Assembly: GCF_001457035.1 (NCBI RefSeq)
Contig: NZ_KQ758620.1
Coordinates: 62,001-126,000, forward strand
Origin: Fictibacillus enclensis
GTDB lineage: Bacteria; Bacillota; Bacilli; Bacillales; Fictibacillaceae
Length of the DNA stretch: 64,000 bases
Direction: 5' to 3'
The notes under the pieces were generated by a model. It was not told the origin of the DNA. It worked only from the letters and a program-made list of their open reading frames with translations, and made no database searches. Shown here piece after piece: positions 40,600 to 50,216 of the stretch (positions are counted from its first letter, which is position 1; the number at the start of each line of letters is the position of its first letter). The translations under genes and the position numbers were made by a program.

Positions 40600-42405
40600 T
40601 TATTGAAGAGCTTTGCTTCCACCAGTTACCGGAAGGATCAGCTCACTTTTTAGCGGGTTCACTGTAATCACTGTCCCTGCCGCTGGCCTGAGGGTGTAGT
40701 TATAATCGCTCGACACTAACACCAATCCTAGACGGTGCCCTTTTTGGATCACATAATCATCCGGCTGCATTTCCCATGCAAATGTATATTGCTTGCCGGG
40801 CTTTAATGCTTTGGAACGGAAATCAGATTTGATATTTTGCGGATCCATCCATCCGCGTGTTACAATTTCCGTTTTCTCTAGTCCGTAATCAACCAGCAAA
40901 GCCGTCAGATTGGCTACGGGGCGGTCAATGCTCGCTGCCAATTTCACTTTCGGAGTACCGCTGATTCTGACATCTTTTCGCAGCTCAGGTGTCAGATACG
41001 CCAACCGGTTTAACGAATTTGTTTTCGGGTTCAGAACAAGATCCTCTGACTTTTGTGTCGCATCATCCACAATTTTCTGGCTCAGCTTTTTCCCATGGTC
41101 AATCGGCAGCTTGGACAAGACTCCAGAACTAAGATGCAGCGAAACCGGCTTTGTTTTTTCTGCCGGCCAGCTGTTTTCGGTTTGCCACTGCTTGTCTTCC
41201 CGCTGAATATCGACTTCAGGTTCCTCCATAATGTCATTCTTCACATCATACAGCCAGTAATCAAACCATTTATTTAGCGTAGGCAGCCATACGTCCCGTC
41301 TGAAACTGTACGGGTTGGCATGTGCTCCCTGATGCAGCCAAAGCATGCGCGGGACATCATTTTCGCCAAGTGCTTTCCACCACTGCGCGAACTGTTTGGT
41401 CTTTACATTCCAATCATTCAACCCATGCACAACAAAAACGCTCGCTTTTACCTTGTCCGCATTTTTCACATAGTCACGGTGAGACCAATAATCATTGTAG
41501 TCCCCCGTTTTACGGTCCTGGCCTTCAGTCAGTTCTTTCATCACATCACGGCAAACCTCAGGATTGGCACGGGTTAAAATCGCTTCAGCCATATTATCCG
41601 TGTCTTCCCCCGGATAGCCGCCAGGAGCGATGACCGCACCGTTTCCTCTGTAATAGTCATACCAGGAGCTGATAGCTGCAATCGGAACAATCGTTTTCAG
41701 TCCCTCTACCCCAGTTCCGGCTACTGCGTTGGGAAGCGTGCCGTTATACGAAACACCGGTCATCCCGACGTTGCCAGTTGTCCACTCAGCCTTTACTTCT
41801 TTTCCATCTTCCGTATACGCCTTGGCTCTTCCGTTCAGCCAGTCGATCACCGCTTTTGTTCCTTCAATTTCCCGCTCATCGCCTGTTGTCGGGCAGCCTT
41901 CCGATAAGCCTGTGCCGATGCTCTCTGCCAGCACCACTCCATAACCTCTGGGAACAAAATAATCATCGTAATAGCCCGGCAGGTTGGCAGCACTGGCTTC
42001 TGGCGCCGGTTTACCCTCCCGGTGGCCGTTTCCGCCCTTTTTCGGAACAGCATACAATTCGGTGTTCACATCATAGACCGGTACATCCTTCAAGCCAGCG
42101 CGATAGGGGCTCATTTCATAGATCACCGGTACTTTGAGCCCTTCTTCCGTTTCTTTTGGCCGGATGATATCCGCATGCACCCGGTCCAGCTTTCCGTCCC
42201 TGTCGCTATCAATCTTTGTTTCTATGAAAACCTTCTCCGTAATTGCGTCATCCAATGAATAAACCGGCTGTGTCATTCCGTTTTTCACCACCGGATGCTG
42301 AACGTCCGCCTCTGTGCTATGTACTGTTTTTTGCACATTGGCCCCCATCATGAAGGGCAGAAGTAAAGCTGAACACAAGGTAACCGAAAGCGACTTTCTC
42401 ACCAA
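40600..42405 (-). CDS. Secreted Xaa-Pro dipeptidyl-peptidase (S15, CocE/PepX-like)
   Basis: 601 residues from TTG 42405, seven bases after AAAGGAGG; an ATG at 42459 is in frame but lacks a ribosome site. Signal peptide: VRKSLSVTLCSALLLPFMMG. Catalytic triad by motif: Ser in GMTGVSYNGTLPNAVAG, Asp in FVVHGLNDWNVKTK, His in LWLHQGAHANPYSF. The C-terminal jelly-roll domain (about 420-600) includes GTPKVKLAASIDRPVANL. It removes X-Pro dipeptides outside the cell, complementing the other secreted peptidases of the window. Confidence 0.85.
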   Translation of the reverse strand: MVRKSLSVTLCSALLLPFMMGANVQKTVHSTEADVQHPVVKNGMTQPVYSLDDAITEKVFIETKIDSDRDGKLDRVHADIIRPKETEEGLKVPVIYEMSPYRAGLKDVPVYDVNTELYAVPKKGGNGHREGKPAPEASAANLPGYYDDYFVPRGYGVVLAESIGTGLSEGCPTTGDEREIEGTKAVIDWLNGRAKAYTEDGKEVKAEWTTGNVGMTGVSYNGTLPNAVAGTGVEGLKTIVPIAAISSWYDYYRGNGAVIAPGGYPGEDTDNMAEAILTRANPEVCRDVMKELTEGQDRKTGDYNDYWSHRDYVKNADKVKASVFVVHGLNDWNVKTKQFAQWWKALGENDVPRMLWLHQGAHANPYSFRRDVWLPTLNKWFDYWLYDVKNDIMEEPEVDIQREDKQWQTENSWPAEKTKPVSLHLSSGVLSKLPIDHGKKLSQKIVDDATQKSEDLVLNPKTNSLNRLAYLTPELRKDVRISGTPKVKLAASIDRPVANLTALLVDYGLEKTEIVTRGWMDPQNIKSDFRSKALKPGKQYTFAWEMQPDDYVIQKGHRLGLVLVSSDYNYTLRPAAGTVITVNPLKSELILPVTGGSKALQ

Positions 42406-42561
42406 TAAATCTCCTCCTTTTTTTAAAAAAAATGACTGACTTTGCTGTATCTTCATCATAACTGAAAAGGAGAGGTTAATTAGCAGGTGTTAAACAAAAA
42501 TGGATAAAACAGGATTTTGTTACCATCCTATTTTTTCGAGATGCAACCTTTGGCCCAAATA

Positions 42562-42585
42562 AAAAAGGCTCACAATGGTGAGCCC
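42562..42585 (-). terminator. Terminator of the secreted nuclease gene
   Basis: GGCTCACC ATT GTGAGCC hairpin followed by T6 on the minus strand. Confidence 0.75.
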
Positions 42586-42590
42586 GCCCC

Positions 42591-43763
42591 TTATTGCCAG
42601 ATGACATCCGCGTATTCCGGATGATCGATAAATGGATTTCGGTTATGCTGATAATCATTGTATATCACATCATTGCGGTGGCGTTCCATACTGTCCACCG
42701 GATCTTGGTCGTTCCATTGCAGAAGAACAGACATTTTACCGATATAAGGTGCTGATCCATTGTTCACATTGTTATTCATCTCTAGATCCGGCTCACCGGA
42801 ATCGCCTTCATAGCGGACCGCCATATAAAAAATCATTCGCGCCACATCACCTTTAACCGCATCCCTAGGTTCCCACGAGTCGCTGTCCGAATAGTTTCCC
42901 TTTGCTTCGGAATTCTCGGTTCCGCCATTGTCAAAATCAAGATTGCCTCTGGAGCTGTTTACCGATACATCGGTCGCGCGAAGGTGATGAAGATCGGTGC
43001 CCGGCCCCATTGCGGTTCCAAAATCACCGTGCGATTTCGCCCAGACATGCTCGCGGTTCCAGTCGTTCACACCGCCTCCGTTGGTTGTTTTGCTTTGCGA
43101 TCGTCCTGTATATAAAAGGATCACATTGTTTTTGTTGTTCGGATCTTCATCCGTATGGCGGAGTGCATCCCAGACCGCATCATATGAAATCTCTGTGTGA
43201 TCATCGATAATGTTATGAAGCGCGCTCTTTAACGCCGCTCCTGTTTTTCCTTGTGCACTGTCGTAATACGAGCCCGTATCGGCGGCTGGCGGCGGATCAG
43301 ACGGTGTTCCTCCGCCTCCTGTTTCCATCAAGGTAACGTTTTTCACGCCGGGATGGGTAAAGTAAGCCGTTAAATAACCGGTCACCTTTACTTTCGTGTC
43401 TTTCAGTCCTGGGTTGCTCTGCAGACCGAACTGGCTTCGATACGAGGATGGCACTTGAACATAAATCATTTTGGATGTCGCTGCTTCTCCGGATGCATCT
43501 GCCAGGGCAATGGCATAATCACTTGGATAATTGCTGGTTACAACGGTCGATGCAGCTGTTGGCTGGCCTGTCACGTATCCCTGCACGGTCTTTAGCGTGT
43601 TGCTTTGATTGGCTATCGCCTGTGACACCGTATACGGCGATGATGCTGAGCCATCCCCTGCTGCTTTCAATGTTGGAACAAAAGCCAAACTTCCAATGAC
43701 CATGGTTAAAACAAGTGATAAAAGAAAGACCAGTTTTATACTTTTAACCGGTTGACCTTTCAT
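42591..43763 (-). CDS. Secreted endonuclease I family nuclease with N-terminal OB-like domain
   Basis: 390 residues from ATG 43763 (GGGAGGGTATCC upstream). Signal peptide: IKLVFLLSLVLTMVIGSLAF, cleavage near LKAAG. An OB/DUF6359-like region (about 40-150) has SPYTVSQAIANQSNTLKTVQ and GYVTGQPTAA. The EndA/Bsn domain (about 165-390) has NREHVWAKSHGDFG (catalytic His), TDLHHLRATDVSVNSSRG, and DSDSWEPRDAVKGDVARMIF. Similar to B. subtilis Bsn/YurI, an extracellular nuclease. It likely releases nucleotides from environmental DNA/RNA. Confidence 0.85.
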   Translation of the reverse strand: MKGQPVKSIKLVFLLSLVLTMVIGSLAFVPTLKAAGDGSASSPYTVSQAIANQSNTLKTVQGYVTGQPTAASTVVTSNYPSDYAIALADASGEAATSKMIYVQVPSSYRSQFGLQSNPGLKDTKVKVTGYLTAYFTHPGVKNVTLMETGGGGTPSDPPPAADTGSYYDSAQGKTGAALKSALHNIIDDHTEISYDAVWDALRHTDEDPNNKNNVILLYTGRSQSKTTNGGGVNDWNREHVWAKSHGDFGTAMGPGTDLHHLRATDVSVNSSRGNLDFDNGGTENSEAKGNYSDSDSWEPRDAVKGDVARMIFYMAVRYEGDSGEPDLEMNNNVNNGSAPYIGKMSVLLQWNDQDPVDSMERHRNDVIYNDYQHNRNPFIDHPEYADVIWQ

Positions 43764-44049
43764 ATGGATACCCTCCCGCATCTTAATTTTATCCATTGGA
43801 CATACTGACTGAAGTTTTGGTTCCTTGCTGAAAAAGCAGCATCATGTATGATGAATATAGTTTTATCTTAAAAGACTTCTGTTAATTCCATTTTATAAAG
43901 TTATAAAACATTCACACAGTTACCAAAGAAGGAATTATTTAAGAGACAAAACCGCACCTTATGGCACGGCGTGAAGAGGAATGTTTGCCATTGATGGGGT
44001 TTTGCGGGCAAGTTTATTGGTTTTCCGGGCAAGTTCCAAAAACCACAAA
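43764..44049. other. Intergenic region without a recognised gene
   Basis: About 290 bases. It holds the probable promoter region of the nuclease gene and a short direct repeat (GCGGGCAAGTT and CCGGGCAAGTT, near 44006 and 44025). No convincing ORF with a ribosome site. Confidence 0.5.
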
Positions 44050-44078
44050 AAAAACCAGGACTAGCATCCTGGCTTTTT
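44050..44078 (-). terminator. Terminator of the DUF1835 gene
   Basis: CCAGGA / TCCTGG hairpin with T7 on the minus strand, adjoining the stop at 44079. Confidence 0.75.
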
Positions 44079-45032
44079 TCACGTACGTTTACCGATGATT
44101 TTTTCTCCATCCCAGCGCCACTCGCCATGCTGCACAGCTGCACCGCCGAGCCACCATTCGCTCGCGGCATAGTCGAAGCGGTCTTCTCGTTCCATCAGAA
44201 CTTCAATGCCTTCATAGGTCAGCTCCAAAACGGCTTCCTCCGGTTCAGCATCATAGCTCGGCAGCGTACCTTCCGTGAGTCTGAGCAGAGGCTTCAAATG
44301 ATCGAGGATAGCTGCAAAATGCAAATCGCTGAGCCCGTCGTCTGATCGTTGTGCCGTTACGTTTTGATAGAGCTCTGTAAAGGAGCCTATCCCCTCATGA
44401 ATCAGCTGAAATATGTGCTCCTCCACTTCATTCAACCCATTTTTCTCCGATGGAAAATAGGTGAGATGCCTCCGCAACGCACGTTTCGTGTAAGGAAGAC
44501 TGCATTCCCCCTGCAGCAGCCAGTACACCAAGTCCCGCGGGTCATCCGATGCATAGGCATTCCAGCCAAGTTCAGCTTCTTGCATTTGTTTTTCAGTAAT
44601 CGGGATGCGGTCTGTATGCAGTGCGGTCAGCTGGGATGCGGTCAGCTGCCCCAATCCGAAAAATGGGTCGATGCCAGGATACGCATCCGCCGTCACCATA
44701 TATAGATTGGTTAATCCGCGTTCTTTCAAAGATTTCAGCAAATAGAGCAGCATGGTTTGGTCATAACGGTCATGCTCAAACCAGAGCGTGATGTCCGCAT
44801 CGATAGGAATGGAACGGAGCTCCTGTTCCTGCTGCCGGCACGTATTAAGAAACAGCTCATTGGGCAGGCCAAGCATATTTTCAAAGAATACAGCCCGTTT
44901 CTTTAGCAATCTGTCATTCATATCGGGATCAACAGGACCCAAGTCATACATTTCCCTCCAGATGATCATGTCACCTTCAAGATCAGTTAACTTATTTCCA
45001 ACCATGTCGCCATTGACAATATGAACTTTCAT
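44079..45032 (-). CDS. DUF1835 / DUF3658-type protein
   Basis: 317 residues. MKVHIVNGDMVGNKL and MIIWREMYDLGPV are the DUF1835 opening, and ITLWFEHDRYDQTMLLYLLK its second conserved block. The C-terminal half (about 165-290) contains a winged-helix-like region (LPYTKRALRRHLTYFPSEKN). Function unknown; sometimes called RNA polymerase sigma-70-like region annotation by error. It lies nine bases behind pheA on the same strand, so the two are probably cotranscribed. Confidence 0.75.
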   Translation of the reverse strand: MKVHIVNGDMVGNKLTDLEGDMIIWREMYDLGPVDPDMNDRLLKKRAVFFENMLGLPNELFLNTCRQQEQELRSIPIDADITLWFEHDRYDQTMLLYLLKSLKERGLTNLYMVTADAYPGIDPFFGLGQLTASQLTALHTDRIPITEKQMQEAELGWNAYASDDPRDLVYWLLQGECSLPYTKRALRRHLTYFPSEKNGLNEVEEHIFQLIHEGIGSFTELYQNVTAQRSDDGLSDLHFAAILDHLKPLLRLTEGTLPSYDAEPEEAVLELTYEGIEVLMEREDRFDYAASEWWLGGAAVQHGEWRWDGEKIIGKRT

Positions 45033-45041
45033 GCCATCCCC

Positions 45042-45872
45042 CTAATCCAGCTTTGTGGCAGTGAAGCTGCCCAGAATATTAACTTCGTGTCCATAGGTTT
45101 GCAGAACAGCAACCGCTTTTTCGATCAATGGATTCTGTACTCCAAAACCAGCCTCCAGGAAAAATTGATAAGCGCCCAGCTTCTTTTTGGTGGGCCTTGA
45201 TTCGATCCAGGTCAAGTTGATGTTCAGTGCTGAAAAAACGTTCAGAATGGAAGACAGCACCCCGGTATATTCATCGCTCGGAATCACCTGAAGCATCGTT
45301 TTCCTTGCATCAGCCGGTGCCTTTTTGTCATTGGTCACGACCACAAAACGGGTCTGATTTTCATAGCTTTCTTCAATATTCCGGCGTACCTTTACTAAAC
45401 CAAACAAATCCCCTGCATACGCGGAGGCCACTGCAGCCACATCATTCCGTCCGGCTTCGCGGATCGCTGCCGCTGCAGAAGCAGTGCTGTCAAAGTGCCG
45501 CGTTTTCACCTTCAGACTTCGTATGTATTCCCTGCACTGCGCAAGAGCCGGAGGAATCGACCAAACCTCCCGAATATCCTCCTCCTTTGTACCTGGAGTG
45601 CCAAGCAAATGAAGAGATACCGGAAGAATGACCTCGCCAGCGATATATAAATCATTTACAAGCAAACTGTCCACGGTCATGTTAATGGTTCCTTCAATCG
45701 CATTTTCGATGGGTGCAATGCCCCAATCTGCCAGTCCGTCTCCTACTGCCTCAAGCACTTCAGGCACCGAATCACACATATGCCAGTCTATCTGCCGGTC
45801 TTTAAAATAACGATGAGCTGCTTCTTCAGAAAATGTGCCATGAGGCCCCAAATATGCCACTTTCATTGCCAA
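45042..45872 (-). CDS. pheA: Prephenate dehydratase PheA
   Basis: 276 residues. AYLGPHGTFSEEAAHRYFKD is the family start, followed by WGIAPIENAIEGTINMTVDS and TRFVVVTNDKKAP (catalytic Thr-Arg-Phe). The ACT regulatory domain (about 195-270) has LSSILNVFSALNINLTWIES RP with the ESRP phenylalanine-binding motif. It converts prephenate to phenylpyruvate and is inhibited by Phe. First gene of a likely pair with the DUF1835 gene. Confidence 0.92.
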   Translation of the reverse strand: MAMKVAYLGPHGTFSEEAAHRYFKDRQIDWHMCDSVPEVLEAVGDGLADWGIAPIENAIEGTINMTVDSLLVNDLYIAGEVILPVSLHLLGTPGTKEEDIREVWSIPPALAQCREYIRSLKVKTRHFDSTASAAAAIREAGRNDVAAVASAYAGDLFGLVKVRRNIEESYENQTRFVVVTNDKKAPADARKTMLQVIPSDEYTGVLSSILNVFSALNINLTWIESRPTKKKLGAYQFFLEAGFGVQNPLIEKAVAVLQTYGHEVNILGSFTATKLD

Positions 45873-45973
45873 AACTCCTCTTTTAATGTTTCATATACGG
45901 AAACTTTTCTGAGGATTATACCACGTTAGGGAAAGAATAACCATAGGTGTCCGGCGGTTCGTATTAAACAGGG

Positions 45974-46005
45974 CCTATAGAACCTGCCAGTCGGCATAGG
46001 CCTTA
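45974..46005. other. Hairpin in the pheA / M14 intergenic region
   Basis: GGCCTAT ... ATAGGCC inverted repeat with a 17-base loop. Neither side carries a T tract directly after it. It may be an operator or a weak terminator; no gene is seen in 45873-46143 otherwise. Confidence 0.35.
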
Positions 46006-46143
46006 TCACTCAGCTTCTCTCGTTTTTTTTTTTACACTTGGTAAATATCTCCTGTTTTACTTATAATTGGACCAAAACCATTTATCAGCCAGGAAAACTA
46101 TGATATAGATTGGATAATCAAATAATTTAACAGGAGGTATTGC

Positions 46144-47820
46144 ATGAAAAAAGTCCTGCGTCCCACTTCTTTCGTTCTGGCTCTTGTTCTTGCAGCCGGC
46201 ATCTCTGCTCCTGCATCACACACCGAAAAGGCTGCCGCTGCTGATGCGTCGGATCCCTTCACACCTTACTACGGAAATGGTCCAAGCTATGTCCAGCCCG
46301 ACAACATTGCGTATCTGTTTCCAAAACCCAGCGAAAGCTTTTCAACTCCCGCCTTTGAAAAAGGAAGGCTTCCCTTTACTTCTCAGGAAGAAATGATGTC
46401 GTTCATTAAAAAGTTGGACCGTAACCACAAAAATGTTTCCCTGACAACCATCGGCCGTTCCCTTGAAGGACGAAAGCTGCCGCTGCTCCTCTTCAGCAAC
46501 GATAATCCCAACAAGATCAAAACCAATAAAAAGAAGCCTCTGATCTGGATTCAGGGACAAATCCACGGCAACGAACCAGCCGCTGGTGAGTCTGTGCTTG
46601 TTACCGCCCAAAAGCTCGCACAGGGCAAGATGGGCAATGTTCTCGATAAAGTAAATATTGCGATAATGCCGCGCGTCAATCCCGATGGTTCTTTCTACTT
46701 CAAACGGTACATCGCCACCAACCTGGATGCCAACCGCGACTACATGAAGGTTGAATACCCTGAAGTTCAAGCCATACATAAGGCAATAAATGAATTTCAG
46801 CCGGATGTTGTGCTTGATACGCACGAGTACACGGTTAATTCAGGGCCACTCAAAAAATTCGGGGAAAGCGGTTCTCTTCCTTCCTACGACCTGTTGATTT
46901 CATCTGCGAAGAACCTTAATATTCCGCAAAGCTTAAGAAAAGCGTCTGACAACCTTCTTCTGAAGAATGTCAATAAAGGACTTGATGCAAAAAATCTTTC
47001 TCATCATGCCTACTATACGCTTGCAACCGAAGGCAGTGAACTCGTTGCTACGGAAGGAAGCACGGAAACACGAATCGGAAGAAATGCGCTCGGCCTGAAA
47101 AATACGATGACCTTTTTAATTGAAACAAGGGGCATCAATATCGGCCGTGCTGATTTTGACCGCCGCGTCTATGCACAGACCATGGCGCAGCAATATTTCA
47201 TCAAAGTCGCGGCAGGCAATGCGGCCAGGGTAAAGAAGCTGGTCAAAACGGCCCGTCAGGACGTCATCTCTAAAGGTAAGAAAGCAAATGATGGGGATAA
47301 CGTGGTGGTCACCAGCGAAAACAAGCGGGTACCGGATCAGAAGCTGAAGGTCGTGGACCTTGCCACTGCGAAAAAAGCGGACATCCCCATCATCTGGGAG
47401 GACTCCACTGATGCGTATCCAACACTTGAAAGAGAACGACCAACAGCGTATATCATGCCGCCCGCGTACCACGATATTGCCAAAAAGCTTGCCGTTCTCG
47501 GCGTGAAGGTTGAAAAGCTGAAAAAACCGGCCTCCCTTTCTGTGGAAAGCTACAAGGTGACTGATAAAGTCGTTTCTACCGAGCTTGAAAACGGCCACTA
47601 CACCAATAAAGTAACAACCGAAGTAAAAGAGCATGTTCATCCGTTCCCGGCCGGAAGCTATGTCTTCAGCATGGCACAGCCAAATGCAAACTTCATCTCG
47701 CTGGCTCTTGAACCAGAATCGGTGGACAGCTATGTCACCTTTAACTTTTTGCCGGTTGAAAAAGGAGATGAAATCCCGATCTACCGTTATATGAGCGAGA
47801 AAAATTTGAATGTGAAATAA
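46144..47820 (+). CDS. Secreted M14-family zinc carboxypeptidase
   Basis: 558 residues. Signal peptide VLRPTSFVLALVLAAGISAP. M14 motifs: WIQGQIHGNEPAAGE (HxxE zinc ligands), MPRVNPDGSFYFKR, NLDANRDYMKVEYPE, VVLDTHEYTV (third zinc His) and FLIETRGINIG (catalytic Glu). The C-terminal part (about 390-558) is an extra beta-rich region ending FNFLPVEKGDEIPIYR. It removes C-terminal residues from peptides outside the cell. Ribosome site ACAGGAGGT. Single gene with its own terminator. Confidence 0.85.
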   Translation: MKKVLRPTSFVLALVLAAGISAPASHTEKAAAADASDPFTPYYGNGPSYVQPDNIAYLFPKPSESFSTPAFEKGRLPFTSQEEMMSFIKKLDRNHKNVSLTTIGRSLEGRKLPLLLFSNDNPNKIKTNKKKPLIWIQGQIHGNEPAAGESVLVTAQKLAQGKMGNVLDKVNIAIMPRVNPDGSFYFKRYIATNLDANRDYMKVEYPEVQAIHKAINEFQPDVVLDTHEYTVNSGPLKKFGESGSLPSYDLLISSAKNLNIPQSLRKASDNLLLKNVNKGLDAKNLSHHAYYTLATEGSELVATEGSTETRIGRNALGLKNTMTFLIETRGINIGRADFDRRVYAQTMAQQYFIKVAAGNAARVKKLVKTARQDVISKGKKANDGDNVVVTSENKRVPDQKLKVVDLATAKKADIPIIWEDSTDAYPTLERERPTAYIMPPAYHDIAKKLAVLGVKVEKLKKPASLSVESYKVTDKVVSTELENGHYTNKVTTEVKEHVHPFPAGSYVFSMAQPNANFISLALEPESVDSYVTFNFLPVEKGDEIPIYRYMSEKNLNVK

Positions 47821-47828
47821 ATAAACAA

Positions 47829-47872
47829 AGCAGCAGTACAGCGGGACGACCCGCTGCGCTGCTGCTTTTCTT
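47829..47872. terminator. Bidirectional terminator M14 gene / DinG-like gene
   Basis: AAAGCAGCAG / CTGCTGCTTT outer stem with inner GCGGG / CCCGC; T tract on the plus side. Confidence 0.8.
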
Positions 47873-47875
47873 TGT

Positions 47876-50164
47876 TTAGATGACGGTGAAGTGTTTCCAC
47901 TCGTTCGGCAAAAGCGTCTGATACTGCCTGGTCAAGAAACGGTCGTCCACGAGCACGATGGTGCCATGGTCACTTTCGGATCGGATCAGCCTGCCGCCGG
48001 CTTGCAGCACTTTATTGATGCCGGGAAAGACATAGGAATAATTATAACCATTCTTTCCGCGTGACGAAAAAAAGTCCTTGATGATATTCCGCTCAAGCCC
48101 AAGTTGTGGAAGACCCACTCCTATAACAATGACACCATTTAAACGATCACCAACTAGATCGACACCTTCTGAAAAGATGCCGCCCATCACGGCAAAGCCG
48201 ACCAGAGTGTTGTCTGTGCCTGCCTGGAAGGATTGTAAAAAGCCTTCCCTCTCTTCCTCTGTCATACCGGGTGACTGCACGATGGACTGCACATGAGCAT
48301 CAAGACTTTGAAACTGTTCATATACGTCATTCATGTATTGATAGGAAGGAAAAAACACAAGAAAGTTCCCTTTATTTTTTCCGGTTACGCTGAAAATCAT
48401 CTCTGCAATCGGTACTTTTGTGTTTTCTCTGTCTCTGTATCTGGTTGATAACGGCTGAATATAAACTTCCAGCTGGTCAGGGTCAAAGGGAGAGGGGATC
48501 GCCAGCGCATAATCGTCTTCCCGAAAACCGATCATATCCTTGTAATAGTCAATGGGCGTGAAGGTGGCCGAGAAATAGATGCTTGAGCGATATCCCTTGC
48601 TCATCTGCTGAAGCAGCACTGACGGGTCCAGACAGAACATCTTGATCTTTACCTCACTTCTCACATACTCCACATAAGTGACATACCGTTCATCATACAG
48701 TTTTGAAATGCGGATAAAGCTTTGCGCCGTAAAATACGTATCAAGAAGAAGCTGCTGGCTTTCTCCCTCCTCCCCGCGAAGCAGTTCACTTTCGGCCGCC
48801 GCTACAAAGAGTTCAAGGAGTTCAATAAGCGCTTCAGGCAGTTCTTCCTGCACCAGGCTTCTTTTCTCACCACATTGTTTTTTCACTGCCAGTGCAAAAT
48901 CGTTAACGGCCTTGGCCGATTTCTGCAGCTCGCTGTTTCTTCCCTTAAATTCTCTGGATACCTGTAGAAACGCAGACTTGAACAGCTCTGCCGAAAACAT
49001 GGAGCGGCCGCGGTCAACAAGATTGTGTGCTTCATCAACAAGCAGGGCACTTTGTTTTTTCTGTTCCTCAAAAAACCGCTTGAGCGAAACCCTGGGATCG
49101 AATACATAATTGTAATCGCAGACCACTGCGTCCGCGCCATAGGCAAGATCCAGCGAAAATTCAAATGGACAGAGCCTGTGCTTTAACGCATATTCCTGGA
49201 TCACACTGCGGTGAATGACCGTTTCATTGGCAAGGATGTCCAAAACAGCACCGTTCACACGGTCATAATAGCCTTCTGCAAATTCACAGTACTCTTTCTG
49301 GCAGATGGTTTTGTCCTTCAGGCACATTTTTTCCTTGGCGGTCAGTGTGACCGTATGCAGTTGAAGCCCCTTTTGTTGCATGAGCATAAGCGCTTCTTCC
49401 GCGGCCTCTCGTGTAATCGTTTTGGCCGTGAGATATAAAAAGCGCTGCAGAAGATTTTCTCCGATTGCTTTTACAGCCGGAAACATGGTGGACATTGTTT
49501 TTCCAATGCCTGTTGGCGCCTGGGCGAACAGGTTTTTCTCCTCCATAATCGTGGTGTAGACGGCTCCGGCCAGTTTTCGCTGCCCTTCCCGGTAGGTGTC
49601 AAACGGGAACGGAAGCTCCTTGATGCTCCGGTCACGTTCCTGGCGGTGATGAACCATCAGCTGCGCATAAGGGACATACTTGTCCACCGTTTCGGTTAAA
49701 AAATCCGACAGCTCACTTTGAGTGAACGTTTTTTTAAAGCGTTTCTGTTCCTCTGTTTCCACCTGCATATAGGTGAGCTGCACATCAATCGAATCCAAGT
49801 CATGGTCAGATGCATAAATACAGGCATACACCTTGGCCTGTGCCCAATGGACAGGATAGGTATCTTCTTCAATCCATTGCAGATCGTGGGAGGTGGACTT
49901 GATTTCATCTACGGTGACATTGCCCTCTGAAAAGAGCAACCCGTCACAGCGGCCTTCGATCACGAATGCAAGCTGGTCCCGTACCACCTCAGTCTGGACA
50001 AACACTTCTTTTTGATCATTTTCGGCATAGGTTTTTTGTATTTTTTGATGGGCTTTCGTGCCCTCGGTCATCGTGCTCACCGAACGGAAGCGGGAGTCGA
50101 TACTGCCGCCTCTGTACACATATTCGACCAGTCCCCGAACGGAAACTTTTACAATGTCCGGCAT
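47876..50164 (-). CDS. DinG/XPD-like helicase fused to N-terminal PD-(D/E)XK nuclease domain
   Basis: 762 residues. The N-terminal part (about 1-170) has IEGRCDGLLF and TVDEIKSTSHDLQWIE, the PD-(D/E)XK pattern (Asp, then ExK). The helicase follows: Walker A FAQAPTGIGKTMSTMFPAVK (about 215), DEAH box LLVDEAHNLVDRGRSM, and motif VI QAGGRLIRSESDHGTIVL. Four Cys between motifs Ia and II (KMCLKD, TICQKEYCEF, HRLCPFEF) fit the XPD-type Fe-S cluster. The domain fusion suggests branched-DNA processing in repair; the substrate is not known. Confidence 0.85.
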   Translation of the reverse strand: MPDIVKVSVRGLVEYVYRGGSIDSRFRSVSTMTEGTKAHQKIQKTYAENDQKEVFVQTEVVRDQLAFVIEGRCDGLLFSEGNVTVDEIKSTSHDLQWIEEDTYPVHWAQAKVYACIYASDHDLDSIDVQLTYMQVETEEQKRFKKTFTQSELSDFLTETVDKYVPYAQLMVHHRQERDRSIKELPFPFDTYREGQRKLAGAVYTTIMEEKNLFAQAPTGIGKTMSTMFPAVKAIGENLLQRFLYLTAKTITREAAEEALMLMQQKGLQLHTVTLTAKEKMCLKDKTICQKEYCEFAEGYYDRVNGAVLDILANETVIHRSVIQEYALKHRLCPFEFSLDLAYGADAVVCDYNYVFDPRVSLKRFFEEQKKQSALLVDEAHNLVDRGRSMFSAELFKSAFLQVSREFKGRNSELQKSAKAVNDFALAVKKQCGEKRSLVQEELPEALIELLELFVAAAESELLRGEEGESQQLLLDTYFTAQSFIRISKLYDERYVTYVEYVRSEVKIKMFCLDPSVLLQQMSKGYRSSIYFSATFTPIDYYKDMIGFREDDYALAIPSPFDPDQLEVYIQPLSTRYRDRENTKVPIAEMIFSVTGKNKGNFLVFFPSYQYMNDVYEQFQSLDAHVQSIVQSPGMTEEEREGFLQSFQAGTDNTLVGFAVMGGIFSEGVDLVGDRLNGVIVIGVGLPQLGLERNIIKDFFSSRGKNGYNYSYVFPGINKVLQAGGRLIRSESDHGTIVLVDDRFLTRQYQTLLPNEWKHFTVI

Positions 50165-50216
50165 GTTATCACCATTCCATAAGTTCTCTTATGAACAGTT
50201 TAACAGAATATATCGA

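Noticed and set aside
43901-44170. 89-residue minus-strand ORF
   Set aside because: It overlaps the end and terminator of the DUF1835 gene, lacks a ribosome site and has no protein-like pattern.
45974-46005. Terminator or T-box before pheA or the M14 gene
   Set aside because: The hairpin has no following T tract and there is no T-box sequence; listed only as a hairpin.
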